In this document: positions 7,708-17,050 of the stretch, in pieces
How the letters are laid out: each line of letters begins with the position of its first letter
Position numbering within the stretch: the stretch's first letter is position 1
Source: Diplolepis rosae
Lineage: Eukaryota; Arthropoda; Insecta; Hymenoptera; Diplolepididae
Assembly: GCA_030998225.1 (NCBI GenBank)
Contig: JAPYXD010000481.1
Span: forward strand, 744,001 to 808,000
Direction: 5' to 3'
DNA length: 64,000 bases
Program-made: the position numbers and the translations under genes
The notes under the pieces: generated by a model
Told to the model about the DNA's origin: nothing
The model's input: only the letters and a program-made list of their open reading frames with translations
The model's database searches: none

Positions 7708-9729
7708 AGCGAACGTTCCAATCTGTGGAAAATAACAGTACGATACAACGAAATTTATAACCTTGAAGGAGATTCGTTCCCAGGTACTGACCTGGTAGAA
7801 CATGAAATAAGATTGAAGACAGGCAAAATAGTGAACACAAAATCTTACCGACCCTCCGAATGTCATAAAGAGGAAATAAAAAAACAAATGAATGACTTGA
7901 AAGAAAATGGTATAATAAGGGACTCCATTTCACCATTTAATTCACCTATTTGGGTCGTTCCAAAAAAGGAAGATGCATCTGGAAAGAAGAAATGGCGCAT
8001 AGTAATCGACTTCAGAAAGATAAACGAAGACACAGAACAAGACGCGTACCCTTTGCCTGTTATCGACGAGATTTTGGATCAATTAGGGAAAGCAAAATTC
8101 TTTTCTGCTTTTGACCTGAGTTCAGGATTTCACCACATTCCGTTAAGCGAAGAATCAAAAAAATATACTGCGTTCTCAACACCAGAGGGACATTTTGAAT
8201 TTAACCGAATGCCCTTCGGGCTTAAAAACGCTCCTGCAACCTTTCAGAGAATGATGGACAATGCTTTGAGAGGATTGATAGGGAAAAAATTTTTCGTTTA
8301 CCTGGATGACATTGTGGTATTTGGCTCCACCTTACAAGAACACAACAAGAACATGATTGATATTTTTCACAGATTACAGAAAACGGGACTCAAACTCCAA
8401 CCAGACAAGTGTGAGTATTTGCGACCGGAACTTGAATATCTGGGACATTTAATAACCAAGGATGGCGTGAAACCCAACGCTGCAAAGATACAGGCAGTGA
8501 GAGCTTTCAAAACACCGCAGAACGTCACTCAAATCCAAAGCTTCCTAGGACTCGCAGGATACTATAGGAAGTTTATAAAAAATTTTGCTCACCTCGGTAA
8601 ACCACTTACGAACTTAACACAAAAGGAAACCCCTTTCAATTGGACGATGGATTGTCAAAAGTCTTTTGATACAATAAAGGAATTACTATGTACAGCACCA
8701 GTATTGAGATTCCCAGATTACAAGGAAAAGTGTACGTTGACAACGGGCGCATCCAACGTTGGATTAGGAGCAATTTTATCACAAAATGGACACACCTGTT
8801 GTTATATATCCAGGACACTAAATAAAGCTGAAATCAATTATAATACAACGGAGAAGGAGCTGTTAGCAATAGTTTGGGCATGCAAAAGACTGAGACAATA
8901 CCTTCTGGGCAGAACGTTCACCATTCAAACTGACCACCAAGCATTGATATGGTTACATAAAATGAAAAATCCCTCTTCACGACTGTTACGATGGAAGCTT
9001 CACCTAGAACAATACCAATACATTGTTGAACACGTGAAGGGTAAGGAAAACAAAGCTGCAGATTGTTTGTCCAGATTATTTCCAGTAATAGATGAGGAAA
9101 ATAGTATAAGAGAAACGTCCAAATCTCCGGAAGGAAATACAGGAAATAGCAAAACCTCTAATGAGGAGTCTGAAGAAGAATCATCAATCAGCTCACAACT
9201 TCCAGGCATAACCGATGCATCTAGCAGCTGTATAGAACGGCGCATGGATGCAGACCAGCTCATCTCAGATGAGGAAGGACTAACTGACGAAAGAGAAAAC
9301 TTGATTAGGGAATATAAAAAATGGATTACCAACAGAATGCCTAGTAGAGTAAGTAATAAACCTAATGCAGGAGAAAAACTTTGGCGCACGATATCAAAGG
9401 AACGGAAAGGCAGCCAGGAAATATCTCGATATACATTACCTCCATTTAATGAGACTCAGTGGTTAGCAATATTAGACAGAATAAACCAAGAGGCATTGAC
9501 CGCCAAACTAACCATTACACGTTACCACTTCGTTGACCCAACAATTACGCCTTTAGAAAAGCTGAAAATACAAGACTACCTTAACTTCCTGAGCAATAAA
9601 AACAGAGAACAACAGTTTCACACGTGCTACACCCCACGTACAGAGCTCACTCGACAGGAAAAGGAAGAAATCATAAAGGAATCACATGGGTCTATTACAG
9701 CACAACATTTTGGGGAAAAAAACTATTGA
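7708..9729 (+). pseudogene. pol: Pol segment 2: reverse transcriptase and RNase H
   Basis: Same frame as the protease segment, downstream of the premature stop. Counting residues from 7813: reverse transcriptase palm motifs WRIVIDFRKIN (61-71), FDLSSGFHHIPL (100-111), FNRMPFGLKNAPATFQ (130-145) and the catalytic YLDD (163-166). These would copy the RNA genome into DNA. RNase H follows: TTGASNVGLGAILSQ (310-324), TEKELLAIVWA (346-356), TDHQALIWL (373-381) and AADCLSR (415-421). The first catalytic Asp of RNase H is replaced by Gly (GGC at 8746-8748). The other acidic residues are present. A Ser/Glu-rich linker (about 426-500) leads to the integrase zinc domain. The frame closes at 9727-9729, just after an A run where the integrase frame takes over. 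Confidence 0.92.
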
Positions 9730-10690
9730 ACGAGCAAGAACACTAGGAGAATGGAAAAATATGGAGCAAGAAATCATCCACTACATCAAACGATGTCCGG
9801 TTTGCCAATTACAAAAGACAGTTAGAATTAAAAGACAATGTGAAGCAATCATTCCAGATACGCCGGTCAACCCTAACGACAAAATAGCAATGGACATTTT
9901 CGGACCCTTGCCCGTGACACTTTCAGGAAAAGAATATCTCCTCAGCATTCAAGATATGCTCACAAAGTACTTAACCCTGATACCTCTGAAAAACATAGCA
10001 TGCAAAAACATTATAGAAGGCTTATTTGACTATTACATATACCTATTCGGAGCACTCAGGAATATCCTAACAGATCAGGGACAAAACTTTGTATCTGATC
10101 TGATACAGAACTTTGAAAACATGTTTAGGATTAAGCACATAAAGACAACAGCGTATCAGCCACAGAGCAATGGAGCACTTGAAAGAGCCCATTCAACAAT
10201 TAAGAATTTATTAAAAACCAGTATCGAGGATCATAGCACTGAATGGAATCAAAATTTGAAAATAATTTGTATGGCATACAACACTATGAAAAACGAAGGT
10301 ACCGGATACTCGCCTTTTCAACTAACCTTCGGCAGAGAGGTAAACTTACCCTCAATGCTAAGCACCACACGAAAGGTCAAATATGAGGAATTACTTAACC
10401 TTTGCAAACGAAGGCACGAACACTACTTACAGAAGGCAAAAGAGAAAATAGAGATACAGAAAAATAAATACAAAAAGCTCCAAGATTCAAAAATTTCCAT
10501 ACCACAAGGTGTCTACGAACCGGGTGATTTAGTCAAGTTCATCAATAACCACCCAGAGAACAAACTGTCTCCCTCATGGAAAGGGCCGGCAGTTATCGTG
10601 GAACACCAAGAAAATAATAATTATACAATACTATTTAACAACAAAAGAATTCGCATTCATGCAAATCAGCTTATGCCTTACTATAAATAA
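9686..10690 (+). pseudogene. pol: Pol segment 3: integrase
   Basis: The integrase joins the viral DNA to the host chromosome. The His-His half of the HHCC zinc domain (SHGSITAQH) is encoded in the preceding frame near 9684-9710. The Cys-Cys half (CPVC, residues 37-40) lies in this frame, so a frame break in the 7-A run at 9716-9722 cuts the zinc domain in two. The catalytic core keeps D70 (MDIFGPL), D130 (LTDQGQNF) and E166 (GALERAH), with the canonical 35-residue spacing between the last two. A GPY/F-like C-terminal motif (SWKGPAVIVEH) precedes the end. The TAA stop at 10688-10690 overlaps the env ATG by one base (TAATG). Confidence 0.9.
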
Positions 10691-12168
10691 TGTTCCAGAT
10701 GACGACACTAATTCTAATATGGCTACTGAAGATAATATCGGCGGAGATCATCACAACAGACCTGACCAGGGTAACTATTTACTCAGAAGAATTGGGGCAG
10801 GCTCAACTCTACCATGACACCTGGAACATCATCCTTGGGGTAGGGACAAACGACATTGACGATAGGCTTGGGTCATTGCGAAGCGCTTTTCCCGCCGCTT
10901 CGTATCAGTGTGATGACTGTCTGCAACGACTTGAGTTGAATCTAATCCAATCAAGGATTCACAGGCTAGACAAACAAAGAGGCCTTTTGAACCAACTTTT
11001 GGGTAAAAAACGAAATAAAAGAGGATTTTTCAACTTCATAGATGTCTCGAAAACACTTTTTGGTACTCTAAGTGAAAATGATATGAATTACATTAATAAA
11101 GAGCTAGATAAACTATTCAAAGATAATACCATTCTATCAACTGGCATTTCTAACCAGACAAAGGTAATAAAATTACTATTAAATTCTGCTTCTACTGATC
11201 TCAACACGCTTGAACTACACAGTAAGGAAAACGTTAATCGTCTTAATCAACTGGCTAACGGAACCAACAAAAATACACAAAATTTAGCCATTGCCAACCA
11301 AATAACGGTTTGCATGATGATAGTCGATGAATTGAGTGAAGACATCAACCTCCTGATAAATGCAATAAATGACGGGGAAAATGGAATAGTTCATCCCCAA
11401 CTTCTAACACCAGACATCATTATACTTGAGATGAAAGAATTTGAAGAAAAGCTGAACGTCAAATATACCATTCCTTTGAAAGAATCAAACTTTCAGCATA
11501 TCATCGATATCTCAATAGTGAACGTAGCCATCGCAAAGAATCGATTTGTGTACTCTATTCACATTCCTATCCCGGAAACCGAGACCTATGAAATCAAGCA
11601 CTTAATACCTATCCCCAAACAAATCAGTTCGGTTTTCCTTGCCATAATCCCAGACTACGAATACTTGTTCATAGGACAGGGACACACTACATACGTACCT
11701 ACCGACAAAACGGCTCTAGACACATGTAAAACTTATGGAAAAACAAGAATGTGTAAACGAATCCAACCTGCGTATCTGATGTCAGAAACCCATAGCTGCG
11801 AGAATATTATATTAAGAACACATGTAAAAACAATTGGGGAGGAGTGCAAATACTCCCCATTTAAAATTATAAACATCGCTTTTATCCCGCTTACTAGTGG
11901 ATACATCCTGATTCCCCACGAATCTATAGAAGTAGACGCGTTGTGTGAATCAGGTCAGCAAAAAATTAGAATTCAAGGTCCAACGAAGATCACTAGCAAC
12001 GACAAATGTATTTTGAATGGATTGAATATAGTATATAGCACTACAGAATCTTTAGTGGGAGAAATAAAATATAAGAAAAACTTGTTCCTACCGTATAATG
12101 ATAAGCAATTAGATTCTATTAAAGAAAAACTGATACCGCTAACGCAGGAAATCAAGCCTCAAATTTAA
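10690..12168 (+). pseudogene. env: Env glycoprotein, F-like, truncated before the membrane anchor
   Basis: 492 codons from an ATG overlapping the pol stop. The N-terminal 18 or so residues are a hydrophobic signal peptide. A basic furin-type site, RNKR at residues 108-111, is followed by a Gly/Phe-rich segment (GFFNFIDVSKTLFGTLS) that fits an internal fusion peptide. This arrangement is that of errantivirus Env proteins, which are related to the baculovirus F fusion protein. A helical Asn/Leu-rich stretch and a Cys-bearing ectodomain follow. The stop at 12166-12168 comes before any membrane anchor. The anchor and tail are encoded just downstream in another frame (12162-12512), so a frame break has cut the gene and the product would not be anchored. 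Errantivirus Env is usually made from a spliced RNA; no splice site was confirmed here. Confidence 0.88.
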
Positions 12169-12512
12169 ATAATTTAAAACAATCAATCGATGACATCGAA
12201 AATGCCGTTGACAAGGTCAGTAGAGACAGGCGAAGGAGAAGCTGGACTGAACAGGCTACTACCTGGTTACAGTACTTAGGCTACGGTGCGATCGAAACTA
12301 TCTTAATTTTTGCGGGTTACAAATGTGGTATCGTCGAACTACTTCGTAAATGTGTCCCTCGGAAAATTTGTATATTTTGCGTAAAAACAACAGTAACCGC
12401 AGCTCCAACTGTGCATTATACTCCTGCGCCTACAGCACCTACGGAAATAAGTAATATGGATTGTACTATTAAGACTGCGAATGTTAAAATAAGACCCAAC
12501 AAAAGGGTTTAG
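12162..12512 (+). pseudogene. env: Env C-terminal part: membrane anchor and cytoplasmic tail, out of frame
   Basis: An open stretch of about 116 codons overlapping the end of the main env frame by 7 bp, in a different frame, with no ATG of its own at the beginning. It encodes a basic segment (SRDRRRRSW), a hydrophobic span (YGAIETILIFAGYKCGIVEL) fitting a single membrane anchor, a Cys/Lys-rich juxtamembrane part and a Pro/Thr-rich tail. It ends at TAG, 12510-12512, 16 bp before the polypurine tract. Position and composition show it is the detached C-terminus of Env. Confidence 0.8.
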
Positions 12513-12528
12513 AGACTAAACCTACTAT

Positions 12529-12539
12529 AAAGGGGGGAT
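12529..12539 (+). other. Polypurine tract
   Basis: AAAGGGGGGAT directly precedes the 3' LTR. This is the usual position and composition of the plus-strand primer for reverse transcription. Confidence 0.85.
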
Positions 12540-12742
12540 TGTGACGGAAACATATATCCTCCCCCACTCTACAGTCGGTTCGGGAAGGGCCTTGGCCACC
12601 GCATCTCTTGTGAAAGGGAGTCAGTTCTTTTAGTACCTTTGACCACGTGAGGTCTATTATATAATAAAGTAGTCCTGAAGTATATTTCAGGCATACTATA
12701 TAAATATTAGGAATTGATATATATTTCCTCTACCCCGTTACA
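12540..12742 (+). repeat. 3' LTR
   Basis: 203 bp, beginning TGTGACGG and ending CCGTTACA. It differs from the 5' LTR at 8 positions, one of them in the left tip, where A became G. The polyadenylation signal AATAAA is at 12663-12668 and the initiator-like TCAGTT is at 12621-12626. Confidence 0.95.
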
Positions 12743-13869
12743 CTTCATTTACATTCATCTATTGAAATTGCCATATGTATAAGATGTTTCGTACTTAAAA
12801 AAATAGTATTCAAAGTATTTTACTCCATAAAATTTTAAGGAGTAAAGTTTTATAGAATTAGCACCACATCCCTGATAACACATCTAACAAAAATTTCGTT
12901 CAAAATTTGAGCAAATTGTTTGCATAAAATTTGCATGTAATATGTGCAAGGTGTTACGAGCGTATCAAGGCGGCGGAATTTTTCCAAAAATTGGTAATAA
13001 TAATTCATTAATTATATTTGTATGCCACTTGAAGCGCCCGCAATCCGAGCACCTTGACAAGACCGCTGATGCAGCTCATCATTGCTCAGGTCGAAGATTT
13101 TAAAAAATGGTTGGTTCAGACAGGAAATTCCCAATCGTGTTACTTTACGCCAGATAGTTATTAACTTAAATTATTATTATATAACTTCATCGTTAAGATG
13201 TTATTGATTTTGATGTACTTAAACATACAAATGGTAGATCAAAGTCAATACAATTGTATGTTATGAAAAATTGGTATACATTCATATTAAATTAAATAAC
13301 TTTTCAATCCAAATATATAAAATTTAATGTTAGCATTATTAAAATATTAAATATTAAAAATGAAGTTAAAAGTTGCATTCTTCTTAAGAAGGAAGTATTT
13401 CGAATTTAATATGCGCTACTGAAAAACAAACTTCCATCATATGCGATGAAAGTTTAATACAGAAATTTCTAACAGTATTCCAACAAATTTTACAAAAGTA
13501 ATAATTTACCAAATTAATTCGAATTTAAAACTAAAATTGGAATAAAGGCAGGATCATTATAAATATAAATGACGAAAACTAATAGGTAAATATCTGTGGG
13601 CACTTATATAATCACATGTGTTATATTTGTATATTCTGGGTTATATTATATTGTTTTAGATTATTAACGTAAATAATAAAAACTAACGCGCGAATATCTG
13701 TACGAATTGATACAATCGCACATTTTGGTTTGTATAAATTCTAAATTATATTATATTATGGTTCAAATATATATGTATATATATATGTCAAACGGAGGAT
13801 ATTGGGTACGAGATATAATTACATTTGAATCGAATAGAACGTTACGAAACGATCTTTTGTAGTATGTTC
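12743..13869. other. AT-rich spacer between errantivirus and satellite A
   Basis: No gene, RNA gene or element end that I can support. About 12950-13150 is somewhat richer in GC but has no long open frame. Two stretches, about 13582-13660 and 13682-13758, share phrases such as AATATCTGT and TATATTATAT and may be a decayed tandem pair of about 100 bp; this is weak. An AT/GT dinucleotide-type run lies at 13766-13788. Confidence 0.5.
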
Positions 13870-14459
13870 CATGAAATTCCACGATAATATACAATATTGC
13901 GTGCGTGGGACGTAAAATAGTGTAAAGTGCTGAATATCGGGTCCGTTGATGTAACTATAAAATTTGCCATGAAAACCATGATTCTAATCCTGAACACCCG
14001 TTCACTATGAAAAGTGCGAAAGCAACAGACCTATTCTCAGTATCATGAGAACAGAAAATTTATATTAAGTAGGATTTTTATTAGTTTAAAATTTTTTAGA
14101 TAAGACGTAGGTTTATCAGGTCATCAAGAAATACATCTAGTCTAGTTTATCGGGTCTCGATAAATTAAACCCCCTTTATTACGAAGAAAAGAAGGAATGC
14201 ACTCCATTAAAAATACAACATCGATTAGGTACGCAATTTTGAATCGTGCACGAATTTTAGAAACCTGAAACCATTTTGTCTAATTGATCAATTGGCAAAA
14301 ACATTAGGACCAGATAACTACCAATTAGTGTTTGTATTTCAAGGACCTGATAAAGAATGTTCTTATTCCTTTTGGTACTTATCGGGTCCATAAATTATCA
14401 GTGTAATTTAAGATTTTAGCTCAGCAGATATCTATGAAAAGGTTCAATGAAAAGCATAC

Positions 14460-15049
14460 TTGAATATTACACTTGAATGCTCGATATTTCGTGCGTGGCA
14501 GAGAAGAAAGTGTAAGGTGCTGATTATTAGGTCAGTCACTGTTACTCCTCAATATAACATGAAAACCATGATTCTAATCCTGAATGCTCGTTCACTATGC
14601 AAAGTGCGAAAGCAACAGACCTATTCTCAGTGTCAAGAGAACAGAAAATTTATATTAAGTAGGATTTTTATTATGGTGACAAAGTTAAGACAAGACGTAG
14701 GTTTATCGCGACTTCAAGAGATACGTCTATTCTAGTTTATCGGGTCTCGATAAATTAAATCCCCTTTATTACGCAGAAAAGAAGGAATTCACTCCATTAA
14801 AAATACATCATCGATTAGGTACGCAATTTTGAATCGTGCACGAATTTTAGAAACCTAAAACCATTTTGTCTAATTGATCAATTGGCAAAAAAATTAGGAC
14901 CAGATAACTACCAATTAGTGTTTGTGTTTCAAGGAACTGATAAAGAATGTTCTTATTCCTTTTGGTACTTATCGGGTCCATAAATTATCAGTGTAATTTA
15001 AGATTTTAGCTCAGCAGATATCTATGAAAAGGTTCAATGAAAAGCATAC
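14460..15049 (+). repeat. Satellite A unit 1 (near-identical core)
   Basis: 590 bp. It differs from the next unit by only a few substitutions, for instance GTGCACG against GTGTACG and CCTAAAACC against CCTGAAACC in the second half. Confidence 0.9.
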
Positions 15050-15639
15050 TTGAATATTACACTTGAATGCTCGATATTTCGTGCGTGGCAGAGAAGAAAG
15101 TGTAAGGTGCTGATTATTAGGTCAGTCACTGTTACTCCTCAATATAACATGAAAACCATGATTCTAATCCTGAATGCTCGTTCACTATGCAAAGTGCGAA
15201 AGCAACAGACCTATTCTCAGTGTCAAGAGAACAGAAAATTTATATTAAGTAGGATTTTTATTATGGTGACAAAGTTAAGACAAGACGTAGGTTTATCGCG
15301 ACTTCAAGAGATACGTCTATTCTAGTTTATCGGGTCTCGATAAATTAAATCCCCTTTATTACGCAGAAAAGAAGGAATTCACTCCATTAAAAATACATCA
15401 TCGATTAGGTACGCAATTTTGAATCGTGTACGAATTTTAGAAACCTGAAACCATTTTGTCTAATTGATCAATTGGCAAAAAAATTAGGACCAGATAACTA
15501 CCAATTAGTGTTTGTGTTTCAAGGAACTGATAAAGAATGTTCTTATTCCTTTTGGTACTTATCGGGTCCATAAATTATCAGTGTAATTTAAGATTTTAGC
15601 TCAGCAGATATCTATGAAAAGGTTCAATGAAAAGCATAC
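15050..15639 (+). repeat. Satellite A unit 2 (near-identical core)
   Basis: 590 bp. Its first half is identical to unit 1 as far as I can compare by eye, which indicates recent duplication or gene conversion. Confidence 0.9.
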
Positions 15640-16170
15640 TTGAATATTACACTTGAATGCTCGATATTTCGTGCGTGGCAGAGAAGAAAGTGTAAGGTGC
15701 TGATTATTAGGTCAGTCACTGTTACTCCTCAATATAACATGAAAACCATGATTCTAATCCTGAATGCTCGTTCACTATGCAAAGTGCGAAAGCAACAGAT
15801 CTATTCTCAGTGTCAAGAGAACAGAAAATTTATATTAAGTAGGATTTTTATTATGGTGACAAAGTTAAGACAAGACGTAGGTTTATCGCGACTTCAAGAG
15901 ATACGTCTTGTCTAGTTTATCGGGTCTCGATAAATTAAACCGCCTTTATTACCAAGAAAAGAAGGAATGCACTTCATTAAAAATACAAAATCGATTAGAT
16001 ACGCACTTCTAGTTCGTACAAATATTTCAGAAACCTACAACCATTCTTCCTTAATAATAAATTCGCAAATACATTAGGACCATATAACTACCAATTACTG
16101 TTTGTGTTTGAAGGACCTGATGAAGAATGTTTTTATTCCTCTTGGTACTTATCGGGTCCATAAATTATCA
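15640..16170 (+). repeat. Satellite A unit 3, with diverging right half
   Basis: The first 270 bp or so match units 1 and 2 with single changes (for example ACAGATC against ACAGACC). From about 15905 onward substitutions rise sharply, and the last part of the unit is missing. Divergence therefore changes within a single unit, towards the satellite B border. Confidence 0.85.
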
Positions 16171-16555
16171 CTGTATCTTGATATTTCGCGCGTGGCAATG
16201 AAGGAAGTGTAAGGTTCTGATAATTGGGTCCGTTGCCGCTACTCCCTAATGTAACATGAGAACCATTATTTCAATCTTCGAAACCCGTTCACTATAACAA
16301 ATGCGAAAGCGCGGATGTGATTGAAGTGCAAAGAGAATAGAAAAATAATATTCAGCAGGGTTTTCATTATCTTGACTCAATATCAATAAGACGTAGGTTT
16401 GTCGTGCCTTTAAGAAATACAGCCTTATTTATTACCAAAAGATTAGGAAATACGCTTTATTAACAATAAAAATTCAATTAGTAACGCCTTTCGGCATCTA
16501 ACACAAATTTCAGGATTTTACAACTATTCTTCCTAATTAATAAATCAGGGAAACA
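16171..16555 (+). repeat. Satellite A terminal partial unit, highly diverged
   Basis: Recognisable by phrases such as GATATTTCGCGCGTGGCA and AGACGTAGGTTT in the right order, but with many substitutions and small indels. It stops within the unit where satellite B sequence (AAACACGTATGAGAATCGTG) begins. Confidence 0.75.
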
Positions 16556-17050
16556 CGTATGAGAATCGTGAAAAGCGGTAAAACTTACGGCCGTCACCCT
16601 CTGAAATAAACTAGTTTTTCAAGGCGAATAAATATCTAGTATAATTCTATTCTAAAGGTGCTCTGTATAAAAAACTTGGATTTCTCTAACTTGCAAACTA
16701 CTGCACATTGAACGACCCATCTAGTATTAGCTTCATGCATTTTTTCGCAGAATCTACAATGAGTATGATCGAAAATAAGAATTCTTTCTCCAAGACTTTT
16801 CAACACCATCTTGTATCACTATTCATAAAGCTAATTTGTACCCGCCAAATACAGATATATTCTATGTATACTGTACATACTGCATATATAATACAACTGG
16901 ACTGAAGGGATTTTGAAACTACTTACGAAAACACATATGACAATCGTGAAAAGCGGGTACACTTACGGCAGCCGCCCTCTGAAATCAACTTGTTTTTCAA
17001 GGTGAATAAATATCGAGTATAGCCCTATTCTAATGAAGCTCTGCTTCAAA
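16556..17050 (+). repeat. Satellite B left-edge monomer, strongly diverged
   Basis: The first monomer keeps the order of landmarks but carries many private changes: GTATACTGTACATACTGCATAT in the dyad region, and CTTGTATCACTATTCATAAAGC for the usual CTTGCATCCCCGC. Its CENP-B-like motif is broken (AGCGGTAA). This is what is expected at an array edge that escapes homogenisation. Confidence 0.8.
16942..16958 (+). other. CENP-B-box-like motif, first good copy
   Basis: AATCGTGAAAAGCGGGT matches nTTCGnnnnAnnCGGGn at 8 of 9 fixed positions; the exception is A for the first T. Other exact examples are at 17320-17336, 28232-28248 and 63558-63574 (AATCGTGGAAAGCGGGT). A version of it recurs once per monomer. 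Confidence 0.6.

Larger units (their letters stand above)
4791..12742 (+). mobile_element. Errantivirus (env-bearing Gypsy LTR retrotransposon), full-length but defective
   Basis: A 7952-bp endogenous insect retrovirus with every structural part in order: 5' LTR, tRNA primer site, leader, gag, protease, reverse transcriptase, RNase H, integrase, env, polypurine tract and 3' LTR. The two 203-bp LTRs differ at 8 positions (about 96% identical), so insertion is not very recent. No clear target-site duplication is visible: the left flank reads TTTCTAT and the right flank CTTCATT. Coding capacity is damaged by an extra frame change at the gag-pol junction, a TAA at 7705-7707, a frame break in an A run at 9716-9722, a frame break near 12162, and loss of key residues in the gag zinc knuckle and RNase H. 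Placement in the errantivirus clade rests on the env gene and pol domain order. Confidence 0.94.
13870..16555 (+). repeat. Satellite A: tandem array of a 590-bp unit
   Basis: Head-to-tail copies with an exact 590-bp step (14460, 15050 and 15640 begin equivalent copies). A diverged copy precedes them (13870-14459, also in register at 590 bp). After the third good copy comes a shortened junction near 16171, with about 75 bp missing, and a strongly diverged partial copy to 16555. The three central copies differ from each other by only a few bases. Each holds the same 91-codon open frame, which encodes nothing recognisable. The right end runs straight into satellite B with no spacer. Confidence 0.92.

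Noticed and set aside
14460..15915. A 91-codon frame repeated three times at 590-bp spacing in satellite A.
   Set aside because: The three units are almost identical DNA, so the repeated frame is not independent evidence. The peptide has no recognisable feature, and the diverged outer units do not keep it.
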